DNA of 64,000 bases from an uncultured Pseudomonadales bacterium (GCA_947489425.1 CANLDL010000005.1:216361-280360); one strand, 5' to 3'. Positions 27,194 through 36,300 are shown, counted from the stretch's first letter. Translations and numbers: made by a program. Notes: a model not told the origin generated them from the sequence alone.

Positions 27194-27210
27194 TGGCATA
27201 GAAGCTGCAA
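27194..27210 (+). promoter_or_regulatory. Sigma-54 (-24/-12) promoter of the NO-detoxification operon
   Basis: TGGCATAGAAGCTGCAA has the GG and GC dinucleotides exactly 10 bases apart, with TGGCA upstream and TGCAA at -12. It lies downstream of the NorR boxes and 62 bp before the ppyR-like gene, so it almost certainly drives that operon. Confidence 0.85.
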
Positions 27211-27271
27211 TATCTATTAAGGATGTTAATAGTATTAAGAATAACGATTTAACTGATATAGGAGAAACCTC

Positions 27272-27532
27272 ATGGCGTTAGCAGTAGCAGATTGTTTTGT
27301 GCGATCAGATGGTAGCAACTATGACAAGCTTTTATTAATTGCTAATAGCTTATTGATCTTATCGGCATTGATGATGGTAGTCAGCATCACAATGTCTTTT
27401 GTTTTTCCTCATTATTTTACTATCTCGGTCCAAGTTGTTGCTCATATCGTCACAATTGTTTTCGCAGGTGTTTTAAAAGTTGCTTATGTCCTTAGGTGTA
27501 TTGGGCGTAAAGGTCTTGGGCAAGAAGTATAA
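27272..27532 (+). CDS. Small two-helix membrane protein, PpyR-like
   Basis: An 86-residue protein with two hydrophobic helices (about 20-45 and 49-72), a polar N-terminus and a basic C-terminus. In P. aeruginosa a small membrane protein, PpyR, lies between fhp and an nnrS gene in an FhpR (NorR-like) locus, and this gene has the same position and layout. The assignment rests mainly on context. GGAGAAAC just before ATG 27272 is a good ribosome binding site. It is the first gene of the NorR-controlled run. Its function in the NO response is not established. Confidence 0.65.
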   Translation: MALAVADCFVRSDGSNYDKLLLIANSLLILSALMMVVSITMSFVFPHYFTISVQVVAHIVTIVFAGVLKVAYVLRCIGRKGLGQEV

Positions 27533-27557
27533 GCAGAAGGGATAAGGGTACTTAACT

Positions 27558-28778
27558 ATGAGAATGACTAAAAATCGCCATGATGAATTATTTAGCCAAG
27601 CTTTTGCACGATACAAAAAAGTAAGCTCTTTAGCCATTTTAGATTTGGCATTTCGATCATTTTTTTTACTCGCTGTAGCAGGCTCTATTATTGCGTTGGT
27701 ACAGTGGGTTTTATTTTTATCGGGTAAGTCAGCTATCGGGGCTTATGCTTTAACGCCAGTAAGCCTTCATATGCATGAAATGATTTTTGGTTTTGGAGCA
27801 ACGGTCGCGGTTGGGTTTTTACTGACGGCGGTACAAACCTGGACAGGCCAGCAAAGCCTAAAAGGCTTAACGTTATTGTTATTAATCGCTTTATGGCTAG
27901 GTGTACGGGCGAGTTTGTATTGGGGCGGTGAAAACAGTGCCTTATTTGCGCTTGTATTACAGTTGCTATGGTGGCTTATCGTGGTTTACAAATTTACACG
28001 CTTGGTGCTTAGAGCAGCAAATAAGCGCAACTATATATTCATTCCTTTACTCGTTGCGTTAATGTGCTTCAACACGGCTTTTATCATCACGGATATATTG
28101 CACTTTAGTGAGCTAACGCGGCATTTAGCGCGGACATCGGTTTTGTTATTTTGTCTTTTAATGGGTGTGCTCGGTGGGCGAGTGATTCCTTTTTTTACGA
28201 TGCGAGCGACAGCATTGTCAGCCTTCCATACTCCGGTATTGGTTTCAGTAATAACATTGATAAGCTCGCTAGCGGGCACACTCGTCTTCTTTTTTGGGTA
28301 CTTTTTTACGCTACCTTTTACACCTGCCACGCTAATGATTTTGTCAGGTTTGCTACATCTAGTGAGGTTGTCATATTGGCGTTCGAGCGCTACATGGGCT
28401 ATACCTTTATTGTGGTCTTTGCATCTTTCGTATTTTTCGATGGGCCTTGGCCTTATTGTTTTGGGGTTTAGTTACCCGTTTAGCGCTATTACATTTGCAG
28501 ATGCTCTACACCTCATTACCATTGCGGCGATGGGCTTGATGATCTTTTCAATGATGAGCCGAGTGTCTCTGGGTCATACTGGCCGGGCTTTAGTAGTACA
28601 CCGCTTAATTCCCTGGTTATTTATAGCCATTTTTATTGCTGCATTTATCCGGTTTATTTTATCGCTCTTTCTCTATGCACAAATTGCTTGGTTTGCAAGC
28701 TCTCTACTGTGGGTTATTGCGAGCTTAATTTTTTTGTATGTATACATTCCTATTTTATTTTTGCCAAAGAAAAAATAA
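27558..28778 (+). CDS. nnrS: NnrS family haem-copper membrane protein
   Basis: A 406-residue inner-membrane protein with about 12 hydrophobic segments. The LHMHEMIFGFGATVAVGFLLTAVQTWTG segment holds the family histidines, and GGRVIPFF, LHLITIAAMGLMIFSMMSRVSLGHTGR are equally typical (motifs quoted in parts). NnrS proteins protect against nitrosative stress and prevent dinitrosyl-iron formation, under NO-responsive regulators. It follows the PpyR-like gene by 25 bp. Confidence 0.93.
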   Translation: MRMTKNRHDELFSQAFARYKKVSSLAILDLAFRSFFLLAVAGSIIALVQWVLFLSGKSAIGAYALTPVSLHMHEMIFGFGATVAVGFLLTAVQTWTGQQSLKGLTLLLLIALWLGVRASLYWGGENSALFALVLQLLWWLIVVYKFTRLVLRAANKRNYIFIPLLVALMCFNTAFIITDILHFSELTRHLARTSVLLFCLLMGVLGGRVIPFFTMRATALSAFHTPVLVSVITLISSLAGTLVFFFGYFFTLPFTPATLMILSGLLHLVRLSYWRSSATWAIPLLWSLHLSYFSMGLGLIVLGFSYPFSAITFADALHLITIAAMGLMIFSMMSRVSLGHTGRALVVHRLIPWLFIAIFIAAFIRFILSLFLYAQIAWFASSLLWVIASLIFLYVYIPILFLPKKK

Positions 28779-28819
28779 ACCTTTTAAAAAAGTAAATATT
28801 TAATTAACTGAGGAAGTTT

Positions 28820-29194
28820 ATGATGAGTAAAGAAGTGCTATACAACCGCCTCGGCGGCTATGATGGGGTTACCGGTTTTGTTAATGATCTATTACCGCGA
28901 TTACAGGGCGATAGACAACTAGGTCGATTCTGGGAGCATCGGGGTATCGATGGTATTGAAAGAGAAAAACAATTGCTTATCGATTTTTTGTGCGCAAACT
29001 CTGGCGGGTCTGTTTATTACACAGGTAGGAATATGAGGCTGTCTCATAAGGGAATGAATATTAGCGAAAGCGATTGGGCAATATTTCTCGCCCATGCGGG
29101 CGACACAATGACAGCATTGGGTGTTCCAAAAAAAGAATGCGATGACATTGTTGCATTCGTGTTAGGCCTTAAAGGCGATATTGTTAACATCTAA
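28820..29194 (+). CDS. Group 1-like truncated haemoglobin
   Basis: A 124-residue 2-on-2 globin. LYNRLGGYDGVTGFV opens it, LIDFLCANSGGSVYYTGRNM is central, and the proximal haem histidine is H76 in RLSHKGM. The B-helix position usually occupied by tyrosine next to a phenylalanine is valine here (F20-V21), so the distal pocket differs from classic NO-dioxygenating TrHbN. The ribosome binding site GAGGAA precedes ATG 28820; a second ATG one codon on is equivalent. Lying between nnrS and hmp, it probably binds NO or O2 during nitrosative stress. Confidence 0.88.
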   Translation: MMSKEVLYNRLGGYDGVTGFVNDLLPRLQGDRQLGRFWEHRGIDGIEREKQLLIDFLCANSGGSVYYTGRNMRLSHKGMNISESDWAIFLAHAGDTMTALGVPKKECDDIVAFVLGLKGDIVNI

Positions 29195-29263
29195 TATTTA
29201 TTTAAAGAGTTGGCTAAGCAAATCTAAAAATATTTTTTAAAACGTACAAAGACTGGAGTTAAT

Positions 29264-30445
29264 ATGTTAAACGAGCAACACATACAGGTTGTAAAGAGTA
29301 CAATCCCTTTACTAGAGAGCGCAGGCCCTGCAATAACGGCACATTTTTATCAAAGAATGTTCGAGCATAACCCCGAGTTGCAAAATATTTTTAACATGTC
29401 CAACCAAAAAAACGGACGGCAGGGGGTGGCATTATTTGAAGCGGTAGCTGCTTATGCTAAAAATATTGACGATCTTGCGGCGTTATCACAAGCAGTAGAA
29501 CGTATTGCCCACAAGCATACGAGCTTTTCTATTCAGGCTCCTCAATACGCAATTGTTGGCCATCACTTGATCGAAACACTGCGAGAGCTAGCTGCCGATG
29601 CATTTACTAAGGAAGTCGAAGAGGCATGGACCCATGCCTATGAGTTTCTTGCGGGTATATTTATAAACCGAGAAAAAGAATTGTACGAGCAAAGTGCTCA
29701 AGGCCTCGGTGGTTGGAATGGTGCCCGAAATTTTATAGTTAAAGAGAAAACCAAAGAGTCTGCTCTTGTAACAAGCTTTGTCTTGGAGCCAGAAGATGGC
29801 GGTGTAATTCTTGAGTATTCTCCAGGGCAATATCTAGGTGTAGAGTTAACACCTAATACATCAGATTACACAGAGATTAGGCAGTACTCATTGTCTACTA
29901 AGCCAAACAGCAAAAGCTATAGAATATCGGTAAAGCGAGAGTTAGGAGAATTTGGGGGCATCGTGTCTAATTATCTGCACGATCATGTCAATGCTGGTGA
30001 TGCGATTAAAGTGCATGCTCCTGCTGGTGATTTTTATTTTGAAGATAAACAAAAACCTGTAGTGTTAATATCTGCGGGTGTTGGTATTACCCCTATGCAG
30101 TCGATGCTGGAATATTTAAATGATACTCAATATAAGCACCCTGTTTTGTATTTACATGCCTGTCGCAATCAAGAAGAACATTCTTTTGCTAATAGAACTA
30201 GTGCTATTGTTAAAGAGAATAACTGGTCGCAAACTATTTGGTATGAATCAGCAGAGGCGGCACCAGAGCATATTAAAATAGGTTTTATGAATTTATCTGA
30301 GGTGCAACTTCCTATTATGGATGGAGACTTTTACTTATGTGGCCCGGTCGCATTTATGAAATTTATTAAAAACCAATTGATTGAGTTAGGTGTAGGAGAA
30401 GAGCGTATTCACTATGAAGTATTTGGACCGCACAGTGATTTTTAA
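29264..30445 (+). CDS. hmp: Flavohaemoprotein, nitric oxide dioxygenase
   Basis: A 393-residue Hmp that converts NO and O2 to nitrate with NAD(P)H. The N-terminal globin has distal Y29 and proximal H85 (IAHKH). The FAD domain has RQYSLS, and the NAD domain has GVGITPMQSML and the terminal YEVFGPHSDF. Length is normal. It is the last gene of the NorR-sigma-54 run and is closed by a strong terminator 22 bp after the stop. The 69-bp gap after the truncated globin could hold a secondary promoter, but none was seen. Confidence 0.97.
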   Translation: MLNEQHIQVVKSTIPLLESAGPAITAHFYQRMFEHNPELQNIFNMSNQKNGRQGVALFEAVAAYAKNIDDLAALSQAVERIAHKHTSFSIQAPQYAIVGHHLIETLRELAADAFTKEVEEAWTHAYEFLAGIFINREKELYEQSAQGLGGWNGARNFIVKEKTKESALVTSFVLEPEDGGVILEYSPGQYLGVELTPNTSDYTEIRQYSLSTKPNSKSYRISVKRELGEFGGIVSNYLHDHVNAGDAIKVHAPAGDFYFEDKQKPVVLISAGVGITPMQSMLEYLNDTQYKHPVLYLHACRNQEEHSFANRTSAIVKENNWSQTIWYESAEAAPEHIKIGFMNLSEVQLPIMDGDFYLCGPVAFMKFIKNQLIELGVGEERIHYEVFGPHSDF

Positions 30446-30466
30446 GTAGTTATATTCATCTATTAA

Positions 30467-30506
30467 TACTAAAAAGGTTATCTTTATAAAGATGACCTTT
30501 TTAGTA
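30467..30506. terminator. Strong bidirectional terminator after hmp
   Basis: A long palindrome with arms TACTAAAAAGGT and ACCTTTTTAGTA, plus an inner ATCTTT/AAAGAT stem with one mismatch, spans 40 bases. A-runs and T-runs on the two sides let it work for hmp (+) and for the convergent asmA-like gene (-). Confidence 0.85.
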
Positions 30507-30532
30507 TCTAGGTATTAAAATTTAACATTATA

Positions 30533-32911
30533 TTAATTGGTAAAAGCCTTATGAGCAATTTTGCAGGCATCACCTGATATTGCTTTGTCGGCTATACCAC
30601 TCGCGATGAGTGATAGTCCTCCTGTTGAGACGGCTGCTCCAAGTTGGAGGGCCGATTTCAGCGAGCCTTCCGCACTGACCCCTATGCTAGGTTTAGACAA
30701 AGAGCCTTTAAGGGCAATAAACTTAGCCAAGCTAGCAATATCTACCCCAGCGCCTGCGCGTGCTTTAGGGTTAATTCCAAGATTAATTCTCTCTTTTGCT
30801 AAATTAATATTACCGTTGGCGATCACTGTCATCTTGGATGTTTTTATCGCGATCGAATTATTGAACTTCATCTTTCCGTCTTTAATATTAGTTTTAACTA
30901 CAGCGCATTCTAGTTGAGTATTTTTAGCCTTTTTATAAAACGGGTTGATAGTGTTGATTAAATTTAATAGTAAGTCAGATCCTACTATTTCAAAAGAGTT
31001 GTTAGCGATCGTGCCTTCGCTACTAGATAATAAAAAATCACCTTGAAGCCCACTCGCGAGTGCCTGTGTGGAGTTGCCTTGGCTGCTAAGAGAAAAATTA
31101 ATCGTTGTTTTACCGCCAGTAAATTCGTCCTTGGGTAGTAAAGCTAATGACTCTAGTAGAAGGTCATCGACGGAACCTTTTGTGCTTAATTGTAATTGCC
31201 CATTATTCTGTTTAATACTTATATCTGTATCGACTTTTCCTTGGGCAAGTTGATCGACCTGGCTGTTGAGTGACAGGGTTTTATCCTGTAGCAAAAGTGA
31301 GCTATTTAGTCCTTCTAGTAAGACACGATCGCCATAATACATTTTTCCAATATTGAGCTGTCCTTTGGTATTGATAGTCTCTAAAAAGCTACTATCAATA
31401 GGGTCACTATTAAACAATTTATCGGCTTTTGCTGTTCGAGTGGTTTTTTCCTGTTGGACAGGTTTGTTTGAGTCGGCCGGTGTGCTTTCTGGTAGGAATA
31501 TCTGTGTCGATTTAAGGTCGAATTCAATGGCCGCTAAAGCGGTGAGTGTTTGATTAAAAGCAACGCTGATGTGGCCCGTTAGATCAGATTTACCTGCCTT
31601 GAGCGATACGTCAGTGAGAGACAATTTTTTGTTATCTAACTGTACTTGAGTGCTTGTAGTAAAGGGCAAAAAGTCGGCGCTTTGTTGCTCCATCTCTTTT
31701 GCCGATGGGGATTTAGCGGTAAAAGGAAATCTCGTCAGAGAGATATCGACCAAAATATTTTGTGCATCAAAACTATTGAGGTTAATAAGGCCATCAAAAA
31801 TAGCAGTATTGTCTGCCAGTACGATTGTTGTTTTGCCTTTTATATCTGCACCTGTCGTGGTGCCATTTAAGGTTTGCCATTGAGCATTAACCGTTAGTGG
31901 GCCACTAAAGTGAAGGTCTTCATTTATATCGAGAGCTAATTGCCCAGACTGCTTGTACTCAATAATAAATTTTTGAGTGCTATTGGGTGTGCTTTTTATG
32001 CGTAAATGGGTTGCTAAGTCAGAGACTTCTCCCTGTGCTAACCTGACTTTATCGACTGTTAATGTAAAGTCGAGAGGTGCAAATTGTTGTAAGGGGGACC
32101 AGTCTATTGCTTGCTCTACTGTATCAAGTGCCACAGCCGCAGAGGGAGCAGGCTCTGTAGAATTTACTGAGCTTGTTGTGGCTGTTGTATTAGTCTCACT
32201 GCTTTTTTTACTTTCATTTTTGCTGCTATTATCAGGTGCTGTTGCGGTAAGCGCACGTATGTCTAGCTCATTAATATGTAGCAGTAGTTGTGATGCTGTA
32301 CTACTGGCAGCGATAGACGACAGTTGGCCTTTAATCGGAATGCTTGCATCACCTTGTTGGTAGTTTAGGTCAAAATTAATACCTGCTTGATTATTTCCAT
32401 CGGCGCTAAAAGATTCAAAGGTAACAATATGTATTTGTGTATTATTCGTTGCGTTAAGCTGGATATTGCTCAGTGATATATTAGCGATTTGTAATAATTT
32501 ATGAATATCTAAGGTTTCATTTGTCGGTGACTCTTCTTTCTCTTTTTTATTGGCGTCGCTAGGTGGTAGTGACTGTGTTATTGGCTCGATATGAATAATA
32601 CTATTTTTGATAGTAGCAAGACCCATATTTTTGTTGCCAAAAAATAAATTCTTCCACTGACTGCTGAGTGATAATTTGTCGGTGTGCAATAGCTGTACAC
32701 CCTGTTGATTACTAACCACTAAATCACTGATATCAATCGTTGGATTTAATAGTGATATGTCGATTGCTTCGGCAGAGATATCATAGTCATGAAAGTGTTG
32801 ACTCAATTCTATAAAAGAGTGTGGCGATGTTTTTAGAAAGAGTAAACCAGCTATAGGAATCAGTAATATGATAAATGCGATAATAGTGAGTCGTTTTATC
32901 AGTTTACGCAT
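30533..32911 (-). CDS. AsmA family protein
   Basis: A 792-residue envelope protein. An N-terminal membrane anchor (about residues 7-26) is followed by a long beta-rich periplasmic region with repeated short motifs, a polar Ser/Thr-rich insert (about 220-260), and the typical AsmA C-terminus (EGTIANNSFEIVGSDLL... and IALKGSLSKPSIGVS). AsmA-type proteins are thought to be bridge-like lipid transfer or outer-membrane assembly factors. It is the last gene after the isochorismatase-like gene (51 bp gap) and is convergent with hmp. Confidence 0.88.
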   Translation of the reverse strand: MRKLIKRLTIIAFIILLIPIAGLLFLKTSPHSFIELSQHFHDYDISAEAIDISLLNPTIDISDLVVSNQQGVQLLHTDKLSLSSQWKNLFFGNKNMGLATIKNSIIHIEPITQSLPPSDANKKEKEESPTNETLDIHKLLQIANISLSNIQLNATNNTQIHIVTFESFSADGNNQAGINFDLNYQQGDASIPIKGQLSSIAASSTASQLLLHINELDIRALTATAPDNSSKNESKKSSETNTTATTSSVNSTEPAPSAAVALDTVEQAIDWSPLQQFAPLDFTLTVDKVRLAQGEVSDLATHLRIKSTPNSTQKFIIEYKQSGQLALDINEDLHFSGPLTVNAQWQTLNGTTTGADIKGKTTIVLADNTAIFDGLINLNSFDAQNILVDISLTRFPFTAKSPSAKEMEQQSADFLPFTTSTQVQLDNKKLSLTDVSLKAGKSDLTGHISVAFNQTLTALAAIEFDLKSTQIFLPESTPADSNKPVQQEKTTRTAKADKLFNSDPIDSSFLETINTKGQLNIGKMYYGDRVLLEGLNSSLLLQDKTLSLNSQVDQLAQGKVDTDISIKQNNGQLQLSTKGSVDDLLLESLALLPKDEFTGGKTTINFSLSSQGNSTQALASGLQGDFLLSSSEGTIANNSFEIVGSDLLLNLINTINPFYKKAKNTQLECAVVKTNIKDGKMKFNNSIAIKTSKMTVIANGNINLAKERINLGINPKARAGAGVDIASLAKFIALKGSLSKPSIGVSAEGSLKSALQLGAAVSTGGLSLIASGIADKAISGDACKIAHKAFTN

Positions 32912-32962
32912 GGGTTAAATTCCTGTGTGTTGCTAATGACTTTATATAGTTTATCTTATCCG

Positions 32963-33514
32963 TTATAGGATTGTTTTTATAAGATTTTTAGTCTTCATTA
33001 CCTGACAGAATTCGCCATGTAAGCTGGCAAGATGGATATTGTGTATTTGATCAGCCGAATAGTAAGTACCATCTTCTCCCGTGCGGTCAAACGTTGCCGT
33101 TGCATCGGATGCTAAAAAAACCTTAAAGCCTAAATTCCCTGCCATACGCGTTGATGTCGATACACAGTGATCTGTTGTTAAGCCCGCAATGACTAAAGAT
33201 TCAATATTGTTTTTGTGCAGATACTCTTCTAAGCCTGTGCCAATAAATGCACTGTTCACTGATTTTTGAAATATCTTCTCTCCGCTTAATGGCATAGCAA
33301 TATCTTTGAATGCATTGCCGGGTTTGCTTTTTTGTAAGGGAGAGTTCTCTTCGCTTGAGCAATGTTGAATATGAATAACGGGCAGTGCTTGGTTACGCCA
33401 GCACTCAAGTAGTTGTGCAATATTATCTTCGGCGTCGAGGTTATTTCTTACGCCCCACATAGGCTCGTCGAAGGCTTTTTGGACATCGATAGAAAGTAGG
33501 GCAGTCTGCTTCAT
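32963..33514 (-). CDS. Isochorismatase-like cysteine hydrolase
   Basis: A 183-residue hydrolase with the catalytic triad D10 (LLSIDVQKAF), K84 (FQKSVNSAF) and C117 (TTDHCVSTSTRMA). The family cleaves amides such as nicotinamide or isochorismate-type ethers; the substrate here is unknown. Its ATG overlaps the TGA of the DUF1456 gene (4 bp), so the two are cotranslated in the DUF6172-DUF1456-hydrolase run. Confidence 0.88.
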   Translation of the reverse strand: MKQTALLSIDVQKAFDEPMWGVRNNLDAEDNIAQLLECWRNQALPVIHIQHCSSEENSPLQKSKPGNAFKDIAMPLSGEKIFQKSVNSAFIGTGLEEYLHKNNIESLVIAGLTTDHCVSTSTRMAGNLGFKVFLASDATATFDRTGEDGTYYSADQIHNIHLASLHGEFCQVMKTKNLIKTIL

Positions 33515-33981
33515 AGTGCTTGTTTTTTCCTGTAATGTTTTTCCATGCCATCAAGAATATTACGTAGCAATTGATCGAGGCAAAGACGATAGTTTTTATG
33601 GTCTGGGCGTCGAAACAGCGCACTCAATTCATGTTTACTAATAGTAAAGCCATTAAGCTTGAGTAGCTTGATAAGATCGTCTGCTTGTAAATCTAATGCA
33701 ATCTTAAGCTTTCTTAAGATAATATTGTTATTTAAGGTTTTCTCAGGTTCAGGGATGCCATCGTCTCTGGCACCTCTATTTTTTATAATAAGTCCATTTA
33801 AAAAGCGGGCCATTTTGTCATCAGGGCATAAAACAAAATCGGCCTCCCCATCGCGAGTCAGCCAAGTGGCTAGCTCATTTTTATTGGGCACATAGCCTCC
33901 CATTTTAAATAGAGACAGCATGCGTTGATCGCTAAACTTAAACATATAGCGGATTCGGCGCAAAATATCGTTATTGTCGAT
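33511..33981 (-). CDS. DUF1456 (YehS-like) protein, apparently starting at AUC
   Basis: A 156-residue protein made of two tandem copies of a helical repeat of about 65-70 residues (FLNGLIIKNRG with ILRKLKIALDL, and the PDHKNYRLCLDQLLRNILDGM end), as in E. coli YehS. The conserved family N-terminus (x-NNDILRRIRY) is encoded only if translation begins at ATC 33981, which lies 7 bases after AAGGAG. No ATG, GTG or TTG occurs between an upstream in-frame TAA and TTG 33963; that TTG would lose NNDI and has no ribosome binding site. It lies 2 bp after the DUF6172 stop. The function is unknown. Confidence 0.85.
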   Translation of the reverse strand: MDNNDILRRIRYMFKFSDQRMLSLFKMGGYVPNKNELATWLTRDGEADFVLCPDDKMARFLNGLIIKNRGARDDGIPEPEKTLNNNIILRKLKIALDLQADDLIKLLKLNGFTISKHELSALFRRPDHKNYRLCLDQLLRNILDGMEKHYRKKQAL

Positions 33982-33983
33982 GG

Positions 33984-34286
33984 CTATTCTCCTTGTGTCT
34001 CTGCGTTATCACTGGCTTTTATAGCCTTTGGCGTAAGCTCAACATACAGCGTCATAATTTTATTTTCGACGAGGTCATCGATATGTTTAGAAAGCGAGGT
34101 CAGCGGGATACTAACAGCGGTTTCTTCGGACTGCCCAAATTTGCAATCAAACCCCCAATAATTAGCGCCAGAGGGTAGCGGTTTCTTGCGCTCTTTTTTG
34201 AGAAACTTTTTAATATCGTGCTTTGCTGAGTCGACGATACGAGGGACTTTAATTTTAGGGTGTTCGAGTTTAAAGGTCTTTTTCAT
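33984..34286 (-). CDS. DUF6172 family protein
   Basis: A 100-residue basic protein with the DUF6172 pattern: MKKTFKLEHPKIKVPRIV at the start, IKKFLKKERKKPLPSGANYWGFDCKFG in the middle (quoted in parts), and YVELTPKA towards the end. AGGA before ATG 34286 is the ribosome binding site. It is the first gene of the run that leads into DUF1456 and the isochorismatase-like hydrolase. Function unknown; the basic character would allow nucleic acid binding, which is only a guess. Confidence 0.8.
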   Translation of the reverse strand: MKKTFKLEHPKIKVPRIVDSAKHDIKKFLKKERKKPLPSGANYWGFDCKFGQSEETAVSIPLTSLSKHIDDLVENKIMTLYVELTPKAIKASDNAETQGE

Positions 34287-34497
34287 TGTGATCCTACTGA
34301 AATGGGCAATTGCTCCTAGGCGGCTTAAAACATACCTAAACAGAGCTAATGGCGTGCAGTGTAATAGTTATAGGAAGATACTGCCATGACTTTGAGGCAA
34401 GCATTATGGTGGTATGCAGGGTATTCGCTTTAGTAGGAGGCGTATCGAGCTTAAATATGCCTTTTGATAGGCGTGTAAAAGGCTATAGCATCTTTAC

Positions 34498-35403
34498 TTA
34501 TAGGCGTCTTTGGCTCTTTTTAATAAAGCTCCAAGCAAGAAAGCGGCTTGTTTTTTGCCCTTGCGCCATATCGATGACTTTACTATCGACAACCTTCGCT
34601 TGCTCTAATAGTTTGTGTAGTGGTTTGAGATTATCTTTTTTTGATACCAGCGAGGTAAACCAGAGACATTGCTCGGCAAACTCCATACTTTGTTTAATCA
34701 TGTTCGCCAGAAATTGTATCTCACCACCTGGGCACCAAAGCTCGGCATTTTGACCACCAAAATTGAGCTTTTTTGATGGTCCTTTACCAAGGTTTTTCCA
34801 CTTGCGTTGTGTGCCTTTATTAGCCGCCTCGATAGACGAGTGAAACGGCGGGTTGCACAGCGTGAGATGAAAGGCATCCTTAGGTGTAATAATGCCTTTA
34901 AAAATATTCTCCGCTTGTTTTTGTAACCTGAGATTTATTTTTAACTGATTAAATTGGCATATCTGTTTGGCAACAGTAATGGCGGTAGGGTCTATATCGA
35001 CACCAGTAAAATGCCAGCCATATTCACTTTGACCTGTGAGGGGGTACACCAAATTAGCACCGGTACCTATGTCCAGTACTTTAATATTACGCCCACGGGG
35101 AATCTCTTGATTATTGTCGTAGCTGAGTAAGTCTGCCAAATAGTGAATATAGTCGACACGACCAGGAATAGGCGGGCATAGATACTTGTCGGGGATATCC
35201 CAAAAATTAATATTGTAATAGGCTTTTAGCAGGGCTTGGTTAAGTGCTCGGACTGCCTGCTCGTTATGAAAATCAATCGTTGTTTGTCCAGCGGGGCCGC
35301 TGTGAGTAAACTCTTTAAGTCTAGAGGAGTGCTTGACTAGATGGGCAAAGTCGTAACCCTCTCGGTGTTGGTTACGGGGGTGCAACTGGGAGCTATTCGC
35401 CAT
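34498..35403 (-). CDS. rlmF: 23S rRNA (adenine(1618)-N6)-methyltransferase RlmF
   Basis: A 301-residue SAM methyltransferase that modifies A1618 of 23S rRNA. LHPRNQHREGYDF is the usual start; VLDIGTGANLVYPL binds SAM, and NPPFHSS is the catalytic motif. RKWKNLGKG and FGGQNAELWCPGGE are further RlmF signatures. It stands alone, 211 bp upstream of the DUF6172 run, on the same strand. Confidence 0.95.
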   Translation of the reverse strand: MANSSQLHPRNQHREGYDFAHLVKHSSRLKEFTHSGPAGQTTIDFHNEQAVRALNQALLKAYYNINFWDIPDKYLCPPIPGRVDYIHYLADLLSYDNNQEIPRGRNIKVLDIGTGANLVYPLTGQSEYGWHFTGVDIDPTAITVAKQICQFNQLKINLRLQKQAENIFKGIITPKDAFHLTLCNPPFHSSIEAANKGTQRKWKNLGKGPSKKLNFGGQNAELWCPGGEIQFLANMIKQSMEFAEQCLWFTSLVSKKDNLKPLHKLLEQAKVVDSKVIDMAQGQKTSRFLAWSFIKKSQRRL

Positions 35404-35484
35404 GATTAGGTCTTATTAAGCGGGTGCTTGATGTTACTCGGGCCACCCGTTTATCTCAAATGCTTAAGTTTTAGTGAATTATTT

Positions 35485-36300
35485 TTACCGGTAGGTAAAT
35501 AACGATCTTTGGTATAAGTGTTCTGGGATTTTATCGGCAATGGTCGCATGCAGGGCAGGTAGTTTTGACCAATGTACTCCCTGACGATAATGATGAGCGG
35601 TATGATACCCTAAGTTACCCGTTAGACAATTAAATATTGTACTGAGATTATTATAAGAGGCTTCAAATTCGTTCTCTGTGCTTAGGCCTGTGTGATGGTC
35701 GTAGGTAACATAGGCAGTAAAAAGCAGGCTAGTTAACATGGGCAAAGCAAATAGGAAAATACCCGCTGCTGGCTTGAACCAGACCAATAAGCCCACGGCT
35801 AAAAATGTTGGGCCTATATAAACCAAAAAAGGCTTTAGTTGCTTGGGAAAGTGTTTGCCAACGGCATAACCGCGTGGATAGGCCGTTAAGGCAACTTTAA
35901 TAGTATATTCAATAACCCCCATTTGTGTGCCATCCTTTCGCTGCCAACGGCTCTCGTCTATCTCTTGGTCGAGGAAATTAACATGGTGCCCTAGCACATG
36001 ATGCAGCCGCCACAGATTGGTGGTAACACCGGTATGTAGGGCATAAAAGAACTCTAAGCCGCGATTAAGCGAATTATGGCGAAAGGTAAAAAGGTGTTGG
36101 TGGTGGTGATTCCAAGCACAAATAATCCCCTTGGGGATAATCATTAGCAGATAATAAACCAATAAAAATACAGTGCTTTCGATAATAAAGTACAAAGCAA
36201 TGTCGACGAGAGATAGCATTAAGATAATAAATACGGGCCAACGGTCTTCTTTGTATTTAAAAATACGGGTGTCTTTGACTACTTGAGAGGGATTTTGCAT
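35485..36300 (-). CDS. Membrane fatty acid desaturase family protein
   Basis: A 271-residue integral membrane protein with four or more hydrophobic segments and the histidine boxes of the desaturase/hydroxylase superfamily: WNHHHQH, HHVLGHH, YDHHTG and HTAHHYRQG. These bind the di-iron centre. The exact reaction (acyl-lipid or alcohol) is not visible. A likely role is adjusting membrane lipids. The gene is not clearly linked to others. Confidence 0.87.
   Translation of the reverse strand: MQNPSQVVKDTRIFKYKEDRWPVFIILMLSLVDIALYFIIESTVFLLVYYLLMIIPKGIICAWNHHHQHLFTFRHNSLNRGLEFFYALHTGVTTNLWRLHHVLGHHVNFLDQEIDESRWQRKDGTQMGVIEYTIKVALTAYPRGYAVGKHFPKQLKPFLVYIGPTFLAVGLLVWFKPAAGIFLFALPMLTSLLFTAYVTYDHHTGLSTENEFEASYNNLSTIFNCLTGNLGYHTAHHYRQGVHWSKLPALHATIADKIPEHLYQRSLFTYR

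Noticed and set aside
34349..34753. 134-codon + strand open frame
   Set aside because: Its 3' half is the antisense of rlmF, which has all family motifs.
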